A stretch of 19,109 nucleotides of DNA from G025836975 sp040391135 (lineage in GTDB: Bacteria; Pseudomonadota; Gammaproteobacteria; Burkholderiales; Burkholderiaceae_B): NCBI GenBank assembly GCA_040391135.1, contig JBEBYL010000042.1, forward strand, positions 1 through 19,109, written 5' to 3'. The position numbers and the translations under genes are program-made. The notes beneath the pieces are model-generated. The model was not told the origin of the DNA and did not search any database. It saw only the letters and a program-made list of their open reading frames with translations. Shown piece by piece: positions 5,972 to 12,256 of this stretch. Every line of letters begins with the position of its first letter. Position 1 is the first letter of the stretch.

Positions 5972-7249
5972 ATGACAATTGCAATATTTGCGCTTTCCCT
6001 GTTGGGGGCCATGTCCCTGGGCATGCCTATCGCATTCGCCTTGCTGGTATGCGGCGTGGCACTCATGTTTCATCTCGACAACTTCGACACACAGATACTG
6101 GCCCAGAATCTGCTTGAAGGCGTCAACAACTTTCCATTGATGGCCGTTCCCTTCTTCATTCTTGCGGGCGCCTTGATGAACGCCGGAGGACTGTCGACTC
6201 GTATCGTGCGGGTGGCAAGCGCCCTGGTGGGCCATGTGCGCGGCGGGCTGGGCTACGTCGCCATCCTGGCCGCCACCTTCATCGCTAGCCTTTCCGGCTC
6301 CGCGGTCGCCGATTCAGCGGCCGTCGCCGCATTGCTGATTCCCATGATGCGCAATGCCGGGTATGGGGTTCCCAGAGCCGCCGGACTGATTGCTTCCGGA
6401 GGCGTTATCGCTCCGATCATCCCGCCTTCCATTGCCATTATCATCTTTGGCGTGACCGCCCAGCTATCGATCACCAAGCTTTTCCTGGCGGGTATCGCGC
6501 CCGGCTTGATGATGGCCATAGCCCTGACCTTCACATGGGCCCTTTGCGCCAAAAAAGAAACAACGGTCACGATCGGACGCTTCGATGGGCCGGAACTGGC
6601 CGCAGCCCTTTGCGAGGGCGTCTGGGCCCTGTTGCTTCCCATCATCATTATCGGCGGCATGCGGTTCGGCTTTTTCACCCCGACCGAGGCGGCGGTCGTC
6701 GCGGTGATCTATGCGCTGGTGATAGGCATGTTCGTGCATCGCGAGCTGACACTGCGCCAGCTCTATGACGCCATGCTCGATAGCGCAAAAACCTCCAGCG
6801 CCGTGCTCTTTCTAATGGCCTGCTCGCTTTCTTCCGCATGGCTGATCACCATTGCCGAAATTCCGGGCCAGGTCACCGAGCTGCTGTCTCCGTTCATGGA
6901 CAGTCCGATTCTGCTCATGCTTATCATCATGCTGCTGGTCATGATCGTGGGCACTGCGCTGGATCTGATACCGACCATCATGATCATGACTCCGGTGCTG
7001 ATGCCCACTGTCTTGCAGGCCGGCATCGACCCCATCTATTTTGGAGTCATGTTCATCATGAACAACGCCATCGGCCTGCTGACGCCGCCTGTAGGCACAG
7101 TCTTGAATGTCGTGGCGGGGGTTTCACGGCAGAGCCTGGACAAGGTGATTGTCGGAGTATGGCCATTTCTGCTGAGCTTTACGCTGCTGCTCCTGGCCTT
7201 CGTCATATTTCCGCAGTTGATAATCGTTCCGGCACGATGGCTGTATTGA
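5972..7249 (+). CDS. dctM: TRAP transporter large permease DctM
   Basis: 425 residues, the standard DctM length, with about a dozen hydrophobic segments across the protein. Family landmarks are LSLGMPIAFALL near the N-terminus, SLSGSAVADSAAVAALLIPMM around residues 106-126, GGVIAPIIPPSIAIIIFG around 143-160, and NNAIGLLTPPVGTVLNVVAG around 364-383. It is the transport subunit of the tripartite system and carries the two helical hairpins for substrate and Na+. AGGA lies about 10 bases before the ATG. A strong hairpin follows the stop codon. Confidence 0.95.
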   Translation: MTIAIFALSLLGAMSLGMPIAFALLVCGVALMFHLDNFDTQILAQNLLEGVNNFPLMAVPFFILAGALMNAGGLSTRIVRVASALVGHVRGGLGYVAILAATFIASLSGSAVADSAAVAALLIPMMRNAGYGVPRAAGLIASGGVIAPIIPPSIAIIIFGVTAQLSITKLFLAGIAPGLMMAIALTFTWALCAKKETTVTIGRFDGPELAAALCEGVWALLLPIIIIGGMRFGFFTPTEAAVVAVIYALVIGMFVHRELTLRQLYDAMLDSAKTSSAVLFLMACSLSSAWLITIAEIPGQVTELLSPFMDSPILLMLIIMLLVMIVGTALDLIPTIMIMTPVLMPTVLQAGIDPIYFGVMFIMNNAIGLLTPPVGTVLNVVAGVSRQSLDKVIVGVWPFLLSFTLLLLAFVIFPQLIIVPARWLY

Positions 7250-7254
7250 AGCCT

Positions 7255-7288
7255 GTCCGCCCCGGAAGAAAACCATGCCGGGGCGGAC
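7255..7288. terminator. GC-rich hairpin between convergent dctM and enoyl-CoA hydratase
   Basis: GTCCGCCCCGG (7255-7265) pairs perfectly with CCGGGGCGGAC (7278-7288), an 11-bp stem with a 12-base loop. It begins 5 bases after the dctM stop, and the hydratase stop codon lies 7 bases beyond it. It can fold on either strand. There is no T-run on either side, so it is best seen as a bidirectional, perhaps Rho-assisted, terminator or mRNA 3'-end stabiliser. Confidence 0.6.
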
Positions 7289-7295
7289 GAATACC

Positions 7296-8072
7296 CTATT
7301 GATGCTTGAAGTCGGGCTTGCGCTTCTCGACGAAGGCCTTCATGCCTTCCTTCTGGTCTTCCGTCGCGAACAGGGCATGGAAATTGCGCCGCTCGAACAT
7401 CAGCGTTTCGTTAAGAGACCCCTCGTAAGCCATGTTGACGCATTCCTTGGCCATGATGACCGAAGGTAGCGACATGGATGCGATGATGGTGGCCGCCTCC
7501 ATGGCCTCATCCATCAGGCGCTCCAGCGGGACCACGCGCGAAACCAATCCGGCGCGCTCGGCCTCGGCCGCATCCATCATGCGGGCCGTCAGCACCAGAT
7601 CCATGGCCTTGGACTTGCTGACCGCGCGCGGCAGGCGTTGCGTGCCGCCATAGCCTGGAATGACGCCCAGCTTGATTTCCGGCTGGCCGAAACGCGCGTT
7701 CTCGGCCGCGATGATGAAGTCGCACAGCATGGCCAGTTCGCACCCGCCACCCAGCGCATAGCCGGCCACCGCGGCGATAATGGGCTTGCGTATGCGCTTG
7801 AGCGACTCCCAGTTTCCGCCCAGGTAATCCTGCTTGTACACATCCATGTAGGACCAGCCTTGCATGGCGGCGATGTCCGCGCCGGCGGCAAAGGCCTTTT
7901 CGCTTCCGGTCAGCACGATGGCGCCGATGTTGTCGTCGGCATCGAAGGCCCGCATGGCTTCAGCCAACTGGTCTATCACTTCGTTGCTGAGAGCGTTCAA
8001 CGCCTTGGGCCGATCCAGCGTCAACAAGCCTACGCGGCCATGAACCTCTACTTTTACCAATGGCGCTTCCAT
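7296..8072 (-). CDS. enoyl-CoA hydratase (crotonase family)
   Basis: 258 residues, the length of a short-chain enoyl-CoA hydratase, which adds water to trans-2-enoyl-CoA in beta-oxidation and related pathways. The protein shows LTLDRPKALNALS at 17-29, FAAGADIAAM at 61-70 and GGGCELAMLCD at 108-118 (oxyanion-hole loops). The two catalytic glutamates are Glu112 and Glu132 (in GQPEIKLGVIPG). Their spacing of 20 matches Glu144/Glu164 of the rat enzyme, so true hydratase activity is likely rather than an isomerase. AAGGAGA (8077-8083) is a good ribosome-binding site. It stands alone, convergent with dctM and divergent from the M61 peptidase gene over 32 bases. The pathway is not evident from its neighbours. 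Confidence 0.93.
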   Translation of the reverse strand: MEAPLVKVEVHGRVGLLTLDRPKALNALSNEVIDQLAEAMRAFDADDNIGAIVLTGSEKAFAAGADIAAMQGWSYMDVYKQDYLGGNWESLKRIRKPIIAAVAGYALGGGCELAMLCDFIIAAENARFGQPEIKLGVIPGYGGTQRLPRAVSKSKAMDLVLTARMMDAAEAERAGLVSRVVPLERLMDEAMEAATIIASMSLPSVIMAKECVNMAYEGSLNETLMFERRNFHALFATEDQKEGMKAFVEKRKPDFKHQ

Positions 8073-8104
8073 GCCGTCTCCTTATTGCACAGTAATATAG
8101 TGGA
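8073..8104. promoter_or_regulatory. 32-bp divergent promoter region with overlapping -10 elements
   Basis: The enoyl-CoA hydratase and the M61 peptidase start only 32 bases apart in opposite directions. The AT-rich core GTAATATAG (8092-8100) offers TATATT for the minus strand (8094-8099) and TAATAT for the plus strand (8093-8098). No good -35 is seen for either. A plus-strand start 7 bases after TAATAT would fall on the peptidase ATG (8105), giving a leaderless mRNA; no Shine-Dalgarno is present there except a weak GTGGA. Mutual exclusion of the two polymerases would follow if both sites are used. Confidence 0.35.
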
Positions 8105-9880
8105 ATGAAAAAAGAATCGATACTTTATAGCGTAACGCCTTTCGACCCTTATGGTCACAAAGTCCTGGTTCGCCTGACATTGCGCAATCCCGATCCGGCC
8201 GGACAGTCCTTTTCCTTGCCCGCCTGGATTCCAGGCAGTTATCTTATTCGAGATTTCTCGCGCCAGATAGAAACCATACAGGCATACAGCCGGGGCAAAC
8301 CCGTCGGTATCCGGAAAACCGCCAATCACACCTGGCAATGCGAGCCCTGCGAGGCCGCGCTGGAGCTGGAATATACGGTGTATGCCTGGGACCTCTCGGT
8401 GCGCGGCGCGCACGTCGATGAAACGCATGCCTTCCTGAACGGCACCAGCATTTTCCTTTGTCCCGCCGGACGGGAGCAGGAAGCCTGCCATGTGGATATC
8501 TGTCCGCCGCCGCATGCGCGAAACTGGAAGGTCTACACCAGCCTTGCCGAAGCCGCTGGCCATCCCCGCGGCGCCCGGCGCCATGGCTTCGGCATGTATG
8601 CGGCGCCCAATTACGATGCCCTGATCGACCATCCCATTGAAATGGGCACGCCGCAGGTCTTGCGCTTCAAGGCGCATGGCGCCGAGCACGAAATGGTGTT
8701 TACCGGCGTGGCGCCCAACCTGGACCTGAAGCGCATCGCCGCGGATGTGCAAAAAATATGCGCGGCGCAGATCGCCCTGTTCGAACCTGAAACCCGGCGG
8801 GCGCCCTTCCTGGACAGCGCCAGCCGCTATGTCTTCATGACCATGGTCACCGGCGACGGATACGGAGGCCTGGAACATCGCGCATCGACCGCGTTGATGG
8901 CCTCGCGCCGCGATCTGCCTGTCATCGGGCAGGATAAGACCGGCGAGGGCTACCAGACTTTCCTGGGGCTGGTCAGCCACGAATACTTCCATACCTGGAA
9001 CGTCAAGCGCATCAAGCCCGCCGTCTTTGCTCCCTATGATCTGAGCCGCGAGAATCATACCCGCCTGCTCTGGGTCTTCGAGGGCTTCACTTCCTACTAC
9101 GACGACCTGATGCTGCTGCGCTCGGGCGTCATCGGTGAATCCGACTACCTGCGGCTGCTGGCCAAGACCATAGGCAGCGTGCAACGCGCCAGCGGGCGAT
9201 TCAAGCAAAGCGTGGCCGAGAGCTCGTTCGATGCCTGGACGCGCTACTACAAGCAGGACGAAAATTCACCCAACGCGCTGGTCAGCTACTACACCAAAGG
9301 CGCGCTGGTCGCGCTGGGCCTGGACATCACCATACGCCATGCCAGCGCGGGCAGGCACTCATTGGACGATGTCATGCGGCTGATGTGGGAGCGCTATGGG
9401 CGCGACTTCTACAACGGAGCAGGCGCCGGAATAGACGAGGACGCCATGGCCGGCTTGATACACGAGGCGACCGGCGTGGACGTGCGGGACTTCATTGAGC
9501 GCCACGCCTACGGCCGCGAAGACGTGCCGCTGGAGCGTCTGCTACCTTTGCAGGGCATATCGATCAGTTGGAGGCCGGTATCCGACAATCCGACGCTGGA
9601 CATGCGCTTGCGCAACAGCCATGGCGAAACGCAGATCGCCACGGTCTATGAAGGCGGCGCCGCCCATCGCGGCGGCTTATCCGCCGGCGACGTGTTGGTG
9701 GCCGTCGATGGCTTGAAGGTCGGCGACAGCGCCGGATTCGATCGCCTGCTGGCGGCCTATCAGCCCGGCGACGCCGTGATCGTGCATGTGTTCCGGCGCG
9801 ACGAGCTGCGCGCCTTCGATCTTGTGCTGAATGCGCCCATCGCAAGCGAGTGCATGCTGGAACCCCGCGCCGGCGATTGA
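8105..9880 (+). CDS. M61-family metallopeptidase (glycyl aminopeptidase-like) with PDZ domain
   Basis: 591 residues. The zinc-binding site is SHEYFHTWNVKRIKP, with HExxH at 292-296 and a third ligand glutamate at Glu326 in WVFEGFTSYYDD, the arrangement of the M61 (glycyl aminopeptidase) family. The N-terminal beta-rich domain (about 1-180) contains the conserved LPAWIPGSYLIRDFSR. YGGLEHRAS (253-261) is another family landmark. A PDZ domain occupies roughly residues 490-585 (VYEGGAAHRGGLSAGDVLVAVDG). No signal peptide is visible, so a cytoplasmic location is expected unless export is unconventional. Known relatives cleave N-terminal glycine or alanine; the natural substrate here is unknown. 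It converges on the oxidoreductase gene with 16 bases between stops. Confidence 0.9.
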   Translation: MKKESILYSVTPFDPYGHKVLVRLTLRNPDPAGQSFSLPAWIPGSYLIRDFSRQIETIQAYSRGKPVGIRKTANHTWQCEPCEAALELEYTVYAWDLSVRGAHVDETHAFLNGTSIFLCPAGREQEACHVDICPPPHARNWKVYTSLAEAAGHPRGARRHGFGMYAAPNYDALIDHPIEMGTPQVLRFKAHGAEHEMVFTGVAPNLDLKRIAADVQKICAAQIALFEPETRRAPFLDSASRYVFMTMVTGDGYGGLEHRASTALMASRRDLPVIGQDKTGEGYQTFLGLVSHEYFHTWNVKRIKPAVFAPYDLSRENHTRLLWVFEGFTSYYDDLMLLRSGVIGESDYLRLLAKTIGSVQRASGRFKQSVAESSFDAWTRYYKQDENSPNALVSYYTKGALVALGLDITIRHASAGRHSLDDVMRLMWERYGRDFYNGAGAGIDEDAMAGLIHEATGVDVRDFIERHAYGREDVPLERLLPLQGISISWRPVSDNPTLDMRLRNSHGETQIATVYEGGAAHRGGLSAGDVLVAVDGLKVGDSAGFDRLLAAYQPGDAVIVHVFRRDELRAFDLVLNAPIASECMLEPRAGD

Positions 9881-9887
9881 CCGGCGC
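9867..9887. terminator. hairpin at the convergent end of the M61 peptidase and oxidoreductase genes
   Basis: GCGCCGG (9867-9873) pairs perfectly with CCGGCGC (9881-9887) around a 7-base loop that includes the peptidase stop codon (9878-9880). Flanking C and G runs could extend it with a small bulge. There is no T-run. It probably marks 3' ends for both convergent genes, but confidence is limited because coding sequence forms one arm. Confidence 0.35.
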
Positions 9888-9896
9888 TCGGGAATA

Positions 9897-10850
9897 CTAA
9901 AGGGCCCGGCCCTCGATCCTGGCCTGAATGGCTTTGGCCGCCGCCACCCCGTCGGCCAAAGCCGTGACCACGCATGGGTGCTGCCGTTGCGCGACTTCGC
10001 CGATGGCATACACGCCGGGGCAGCCGGTTTGCGCGGTCCGCATATCAGTTGCGATAAACCCCTGGGCGCTGCGCTGCAGGCCCAGCGCATCAGCAAAGCC
10101 CACACAGGGTTCCCATCCGTAGAACACCATGATCATGTCGTAGGCCTGGCCATTTACCGTGCGCGCCCGGGGATCGACCGAATAAGGCCCAAGGGCAAGG
10201 CAAGCCTGCGGCAATTTGCTGATGAACTGCCGCTGGGCCCGCACATTGCGGGCGTATAGCCGCACACTTTGCGCCCCTTTCTCGAGGGCATACAGGGCGT
10301 TCTCGAACGCATTGTCGCCACCGCCCAGGACTGCCACGCGCTTGCCGCGAAAATCCTGCGCCACGATATGCTCGCCCGGGCCGGTCAGTATGCCTTCCGG
10401 CCACTGCGACGGCGTAGCGCAATCCGCCGACAATGCCAGGGAACGCGCCCGCACGCCGGTCGCCAACACAAGGTGGCGGGCCCGCAGCGGTTCGGCCAGA
10501 CCCGATCCCGTCACGATGAAATCCGGCCCAGCCGCTTCAACGCGCTCGACCACGCAGGAAAGGCGTACCGCCACGCCAGCCCGCTCTACGCTGAGCGCCA
10601 GATTATCCGCCACCTGCGGGCCTGTCATGCCGGGCAGGGAGGCATTCCATTCATCGTGGAAGGGATTGCTGCGGCACAAGCCGCCCAGCACATCCCTGCC
10701 CTCGATCAACACGGGCGAAAAGCCCAACCGCGCCAGCCAAACGGCACAGGACGCCCCCGCCGGGCCTCCGCCGATAATGGCGGCGTCATAGTTTTTACCG
10801 CCGCCGCGGGCGGGTTCCGGCAAATTCGTCATGAGTTCCATACACGCCAT
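9897..10850 (-). CDS. FAD/NAD(P)-dependent oxidoreductase, thioredoxin-reductase-like without CxxC
   Basis: 317 residues from the outermost ATG. Two further ATGs lie at codons 4 and 7, and the last (10830-10832) has a GGAA in front, so the true protein may be 311 residues. An FAD-binding Rossmann motif IIGGGPAGA (25-33), ATG (130-132), a second dinucleotide motif VLGGGDNAFE (174-183) and a C-terminal YAIGEV segment give the two-domain thioredoxin-reductase fold. The redox CxxC expected just before the second Rossmann motif reads IVAQ (162-165), so it cannot act as a thioredoxin reductase. TrxR-like ferredoxin/flavodoxin-NADP reductases also lack it and are the nearest idea. The substrate is unknown. 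It is divergent from folB. Confidence 0.85.
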   Translation of the reverse strand: MACMELMTNLPEPARGGGKNYDAAIIGGGPAGASCAVWLARLGFSPVLIEGRDVLGGLCRSNPFHDEWNASLPGMTGPQVADNLALSVERAGVAVRLSCVVERVEAAGPDFIVTGSGLAEPLRARHLVLATGVRARSLALSADCATPSQWPEGILTGPGEHIVAQDFRGKRVAVLGGGDNAFENALYALEKGAQSVRLYARNVRAQRQFISKLPQACLALGPYSVDPRARTVNGQAYDMIMVFYGWEPCVGFADALGLQRSAQGFIATDMRTAQTGCPGVYAIGEVAQRQHPCVVTALADGVAAAKAIQARIEGRAL

Positions 10851-10860
10851 GCTAAAGCAC

Positions 10861-10866
10861 TACAAT
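10861..10866 (+). promoter_or_regulatory. candidate -10 element for folB
   Basis: TACAAT matches the sigma70 -10 consensus at 5 of 6 positions and would start transcription near 10873, about 20 bases before folB. No convincing -35 is found at 16-18 bases. A direct repeat ACAATTC (10862-10868 and 10871-10877) overlaps it. The call is tentative. Confidence 0.3.
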
Positions 10867-10892
10867 TCGAACAATTCTACAAGGCCACCATT

Positions 10893-11252
10893 ATGCCCAC
10901 CCGACGCATTTTCTTTAGCCAATTGGCGCTGGACGCGCGCATCGGCATCCTGGAACACGAATTACGAGCCACGCAGCCGCTGCATATCGATGCCGAGTTC
11001 GACGTGGACATCGCCCAGGAGGTACACGACCAGAACATCGCCACCGTTCTGGACTATCGCATGCTGCGCAGCGCCATCGTGGACGAATGCACCCGGGCTC
11101 ATGTGAATTTGCTGGAAACGCTTAGCGAACGCGTCATCGATCGGATCCTGCTGGAATTTCCCGAAGTTACCTTCGCCCGTATCCGCATCAGCAAACCGCT
11201 GGCATTTTCCGACTGCGCCGCCGTGGGAATCGAACTGCAACGCAGCCGCTGA
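10893..11252 (+). CDS. folB: dihydroneopterin aldolase
   Basis: 119 residues from ATG 10893, the normal FolB length. The frame is open back to 10269, but that part is antisense to the oxidoreductase gene. FolB converts 7,8-dihydroneopterin to 6-hydroxymethyl-dihydropterin and glycolaldehyde in folate synthesis. It starts with the typical LDARIGILEHEL. Glu21, Glu75 (in NLLETLSER) and the catalytic lysine Lys101 (in RISKPLAFSDCAAVGIE) match Glu22, Glu74 and Lys100 of the S. aureus enzyme. AAGG lies about 8 bases before the start. ttcA follows after 17 bases, probably in the same transcript. Confidence 0.93.
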   Translation: MPTRRIFFSQLALDARIGILEHELRATQPLHIDAEFDVDIAQEVHDQNIATVLDYRMLRSAIVDECTRAHVNLLETLSERVIDRILLEFPEVTFARIRISKPLAFSDCAAVGIELQRSR

Positions 11253-11269
11253 ACCTGTTTATCAATACC

Positions 11270-12256
11270 ATGCAAGCCGAAACCATCCATTCCGCCAACC
11301 TAGAAAAAGATCCCGATCCGGATAGCCGCCGCGCACAGAAACAGCGCGTCAACGAGAACAAGCTGGTCAAGCGCCTTATACGCGAAACCGGCCGCGCCAT
11401 CACCGATTTCAACATGATAGAGGACGGCGATAAAGTCATGGTGTGCCTGTCGGGCGGCAAGGATTCCTACGGCATGCTGGATATCCTGCTGACCCTGAAA
11501 GCGCGCGCGCCCATCGACTTCGACATTATCGCGGTCAACCTGGACCAGAAGCAACCCGGCTTTCCCGACCATGTGCTGCCCGATTACCTGCGTTCGCTGA
11601 ACGTACCCTTCCATATCGAAACGCAGGACACCTACTCCATCGTCACCCGTGTCATACCGGAAGGCAAGACCATGTGTTCGCTGTGCTCGCGGCTGCGCCG
11701 GGGCATCCTGTACCGTGTCGCCAGCGAACTGGGCGCCACCAAGATTGCCCTGGGCCATCATCGCGACGACATCCTGGGCACGTTCTTCCTGAATCTGTTT
11801 TATGGCGGGCGCATGAAAGCCATGCCGCCCAAGCTGATGTCCGACGACGGCGAACATATCGTGATCCGCCCACTGGCCTATGTGCCGGAAAAAGACCTGA
11901 TCGCCTATGCACAGTTGAAGCAGTTCCCCATCATTCCGTGCAATCTGTGCGGCTCGCAGGAAAACCTGAAGCGCAAGGAAGTCGGACGCATGATCGCCGA
12001 ATGGGACAAGAAATTTCCCGGCCGCTCATGGAATGTATTCGGCGCGCTTTCACGCGTAGTGCCCACGCACTTGATGGACAAGGACTTGTTCGACTTTGCG
12101 GGCCTTGCCGCCACCGGCCAGGCGGACGACAATGGCGACAAGGCTTTTGATGAAGAGCCGCTAGAACCGCCCATCGGCCTGTACCCGGACCTGGACGACA
12201 CCCCAACCGTAAGGCGCGGCATCGCGCCACCCACTGCCCGCAAGGAGTCTGCCTAG
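11270..12256 (+). CDS. ttcA: tRNA 2-thiocytidine(32) synthetase TtcA
   Basis: 328 residues. The enzyme adds sulfur to cytidine 32 of certain tRNAs, using ATP and an Fe-S cluster. The PP-loop ATP site is CLSGGKDSYGM (SGGKDS at 61-66). Two CxxC pairs, Cys136/Cys139 (MCSLCSRLRRG) and Cys224/Cys227 (IPCNLCGSQ), provide the cluster ligands. GHHRDDILGTFFLNLFYGG (162-180) is a strong TtcA signature. The N-terminal 30 residues and the acidic C-terminal tail after about residue 275 are variable in the family. No good Shine-Dalgarno precedes the ATG. The stop codon overlaps the next start by one base. Confidence 0.96.
   Translation: MQAETIHSANLEKDPDPDSRRAQKQRVNENKLVKRLIRETGRAITDFNMIEDGDKVMVCLSGGKDSYGMLDILLTLKARAPIDFDIIAVNLDQKQPGFPDHVLPDYLRSLNVPFHIETQDTYSIVTRVIPEGKTMCSLCSRLRRGILYRVASELGATKIALGHHRDDILGTFFLNLFYGGRMKAMPPKLMSDDGEHIVIRPLAYVPEKDLIAYAQLKQFPIIPCNLCGSQENLKRKEVGRMIAEWDKKFPGRSWNVFGALSRVVPTHLMDKDLFDFAGLAATGQADDNGDKAFDEEPLEPPIGLYPDLDDTPTVRRGIAPPTARKESA
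12242..12247 (+). promoter_or_regulatory. ribosome-binding site deciding the GTG start of ybiO
   Basis: AAGGAG lies inside the end of ttcA, 8 bases before the GTG at 12256-12258. The sequence TAGTG joins the ttcA stop and the GTG start, so the site supports this start and implies translational coupling of the two genes. Confidence 0.7.

Noticed and set aside
8054..9208. Long minus-strand open frame (384 codons) opposite the M61 peptidase gene
   Set aside because: It is antisense to a well-supported metallopeptidase with a complete zinc site; long antisense frames are expected in GC-rich genes and no family motif is visible.
10269..10892. N-terminal extension of FolB
   Set aside because: It runs antisense through the oxidoreductase gene; FolB is a 119-residue enzyme beginning at 10893.
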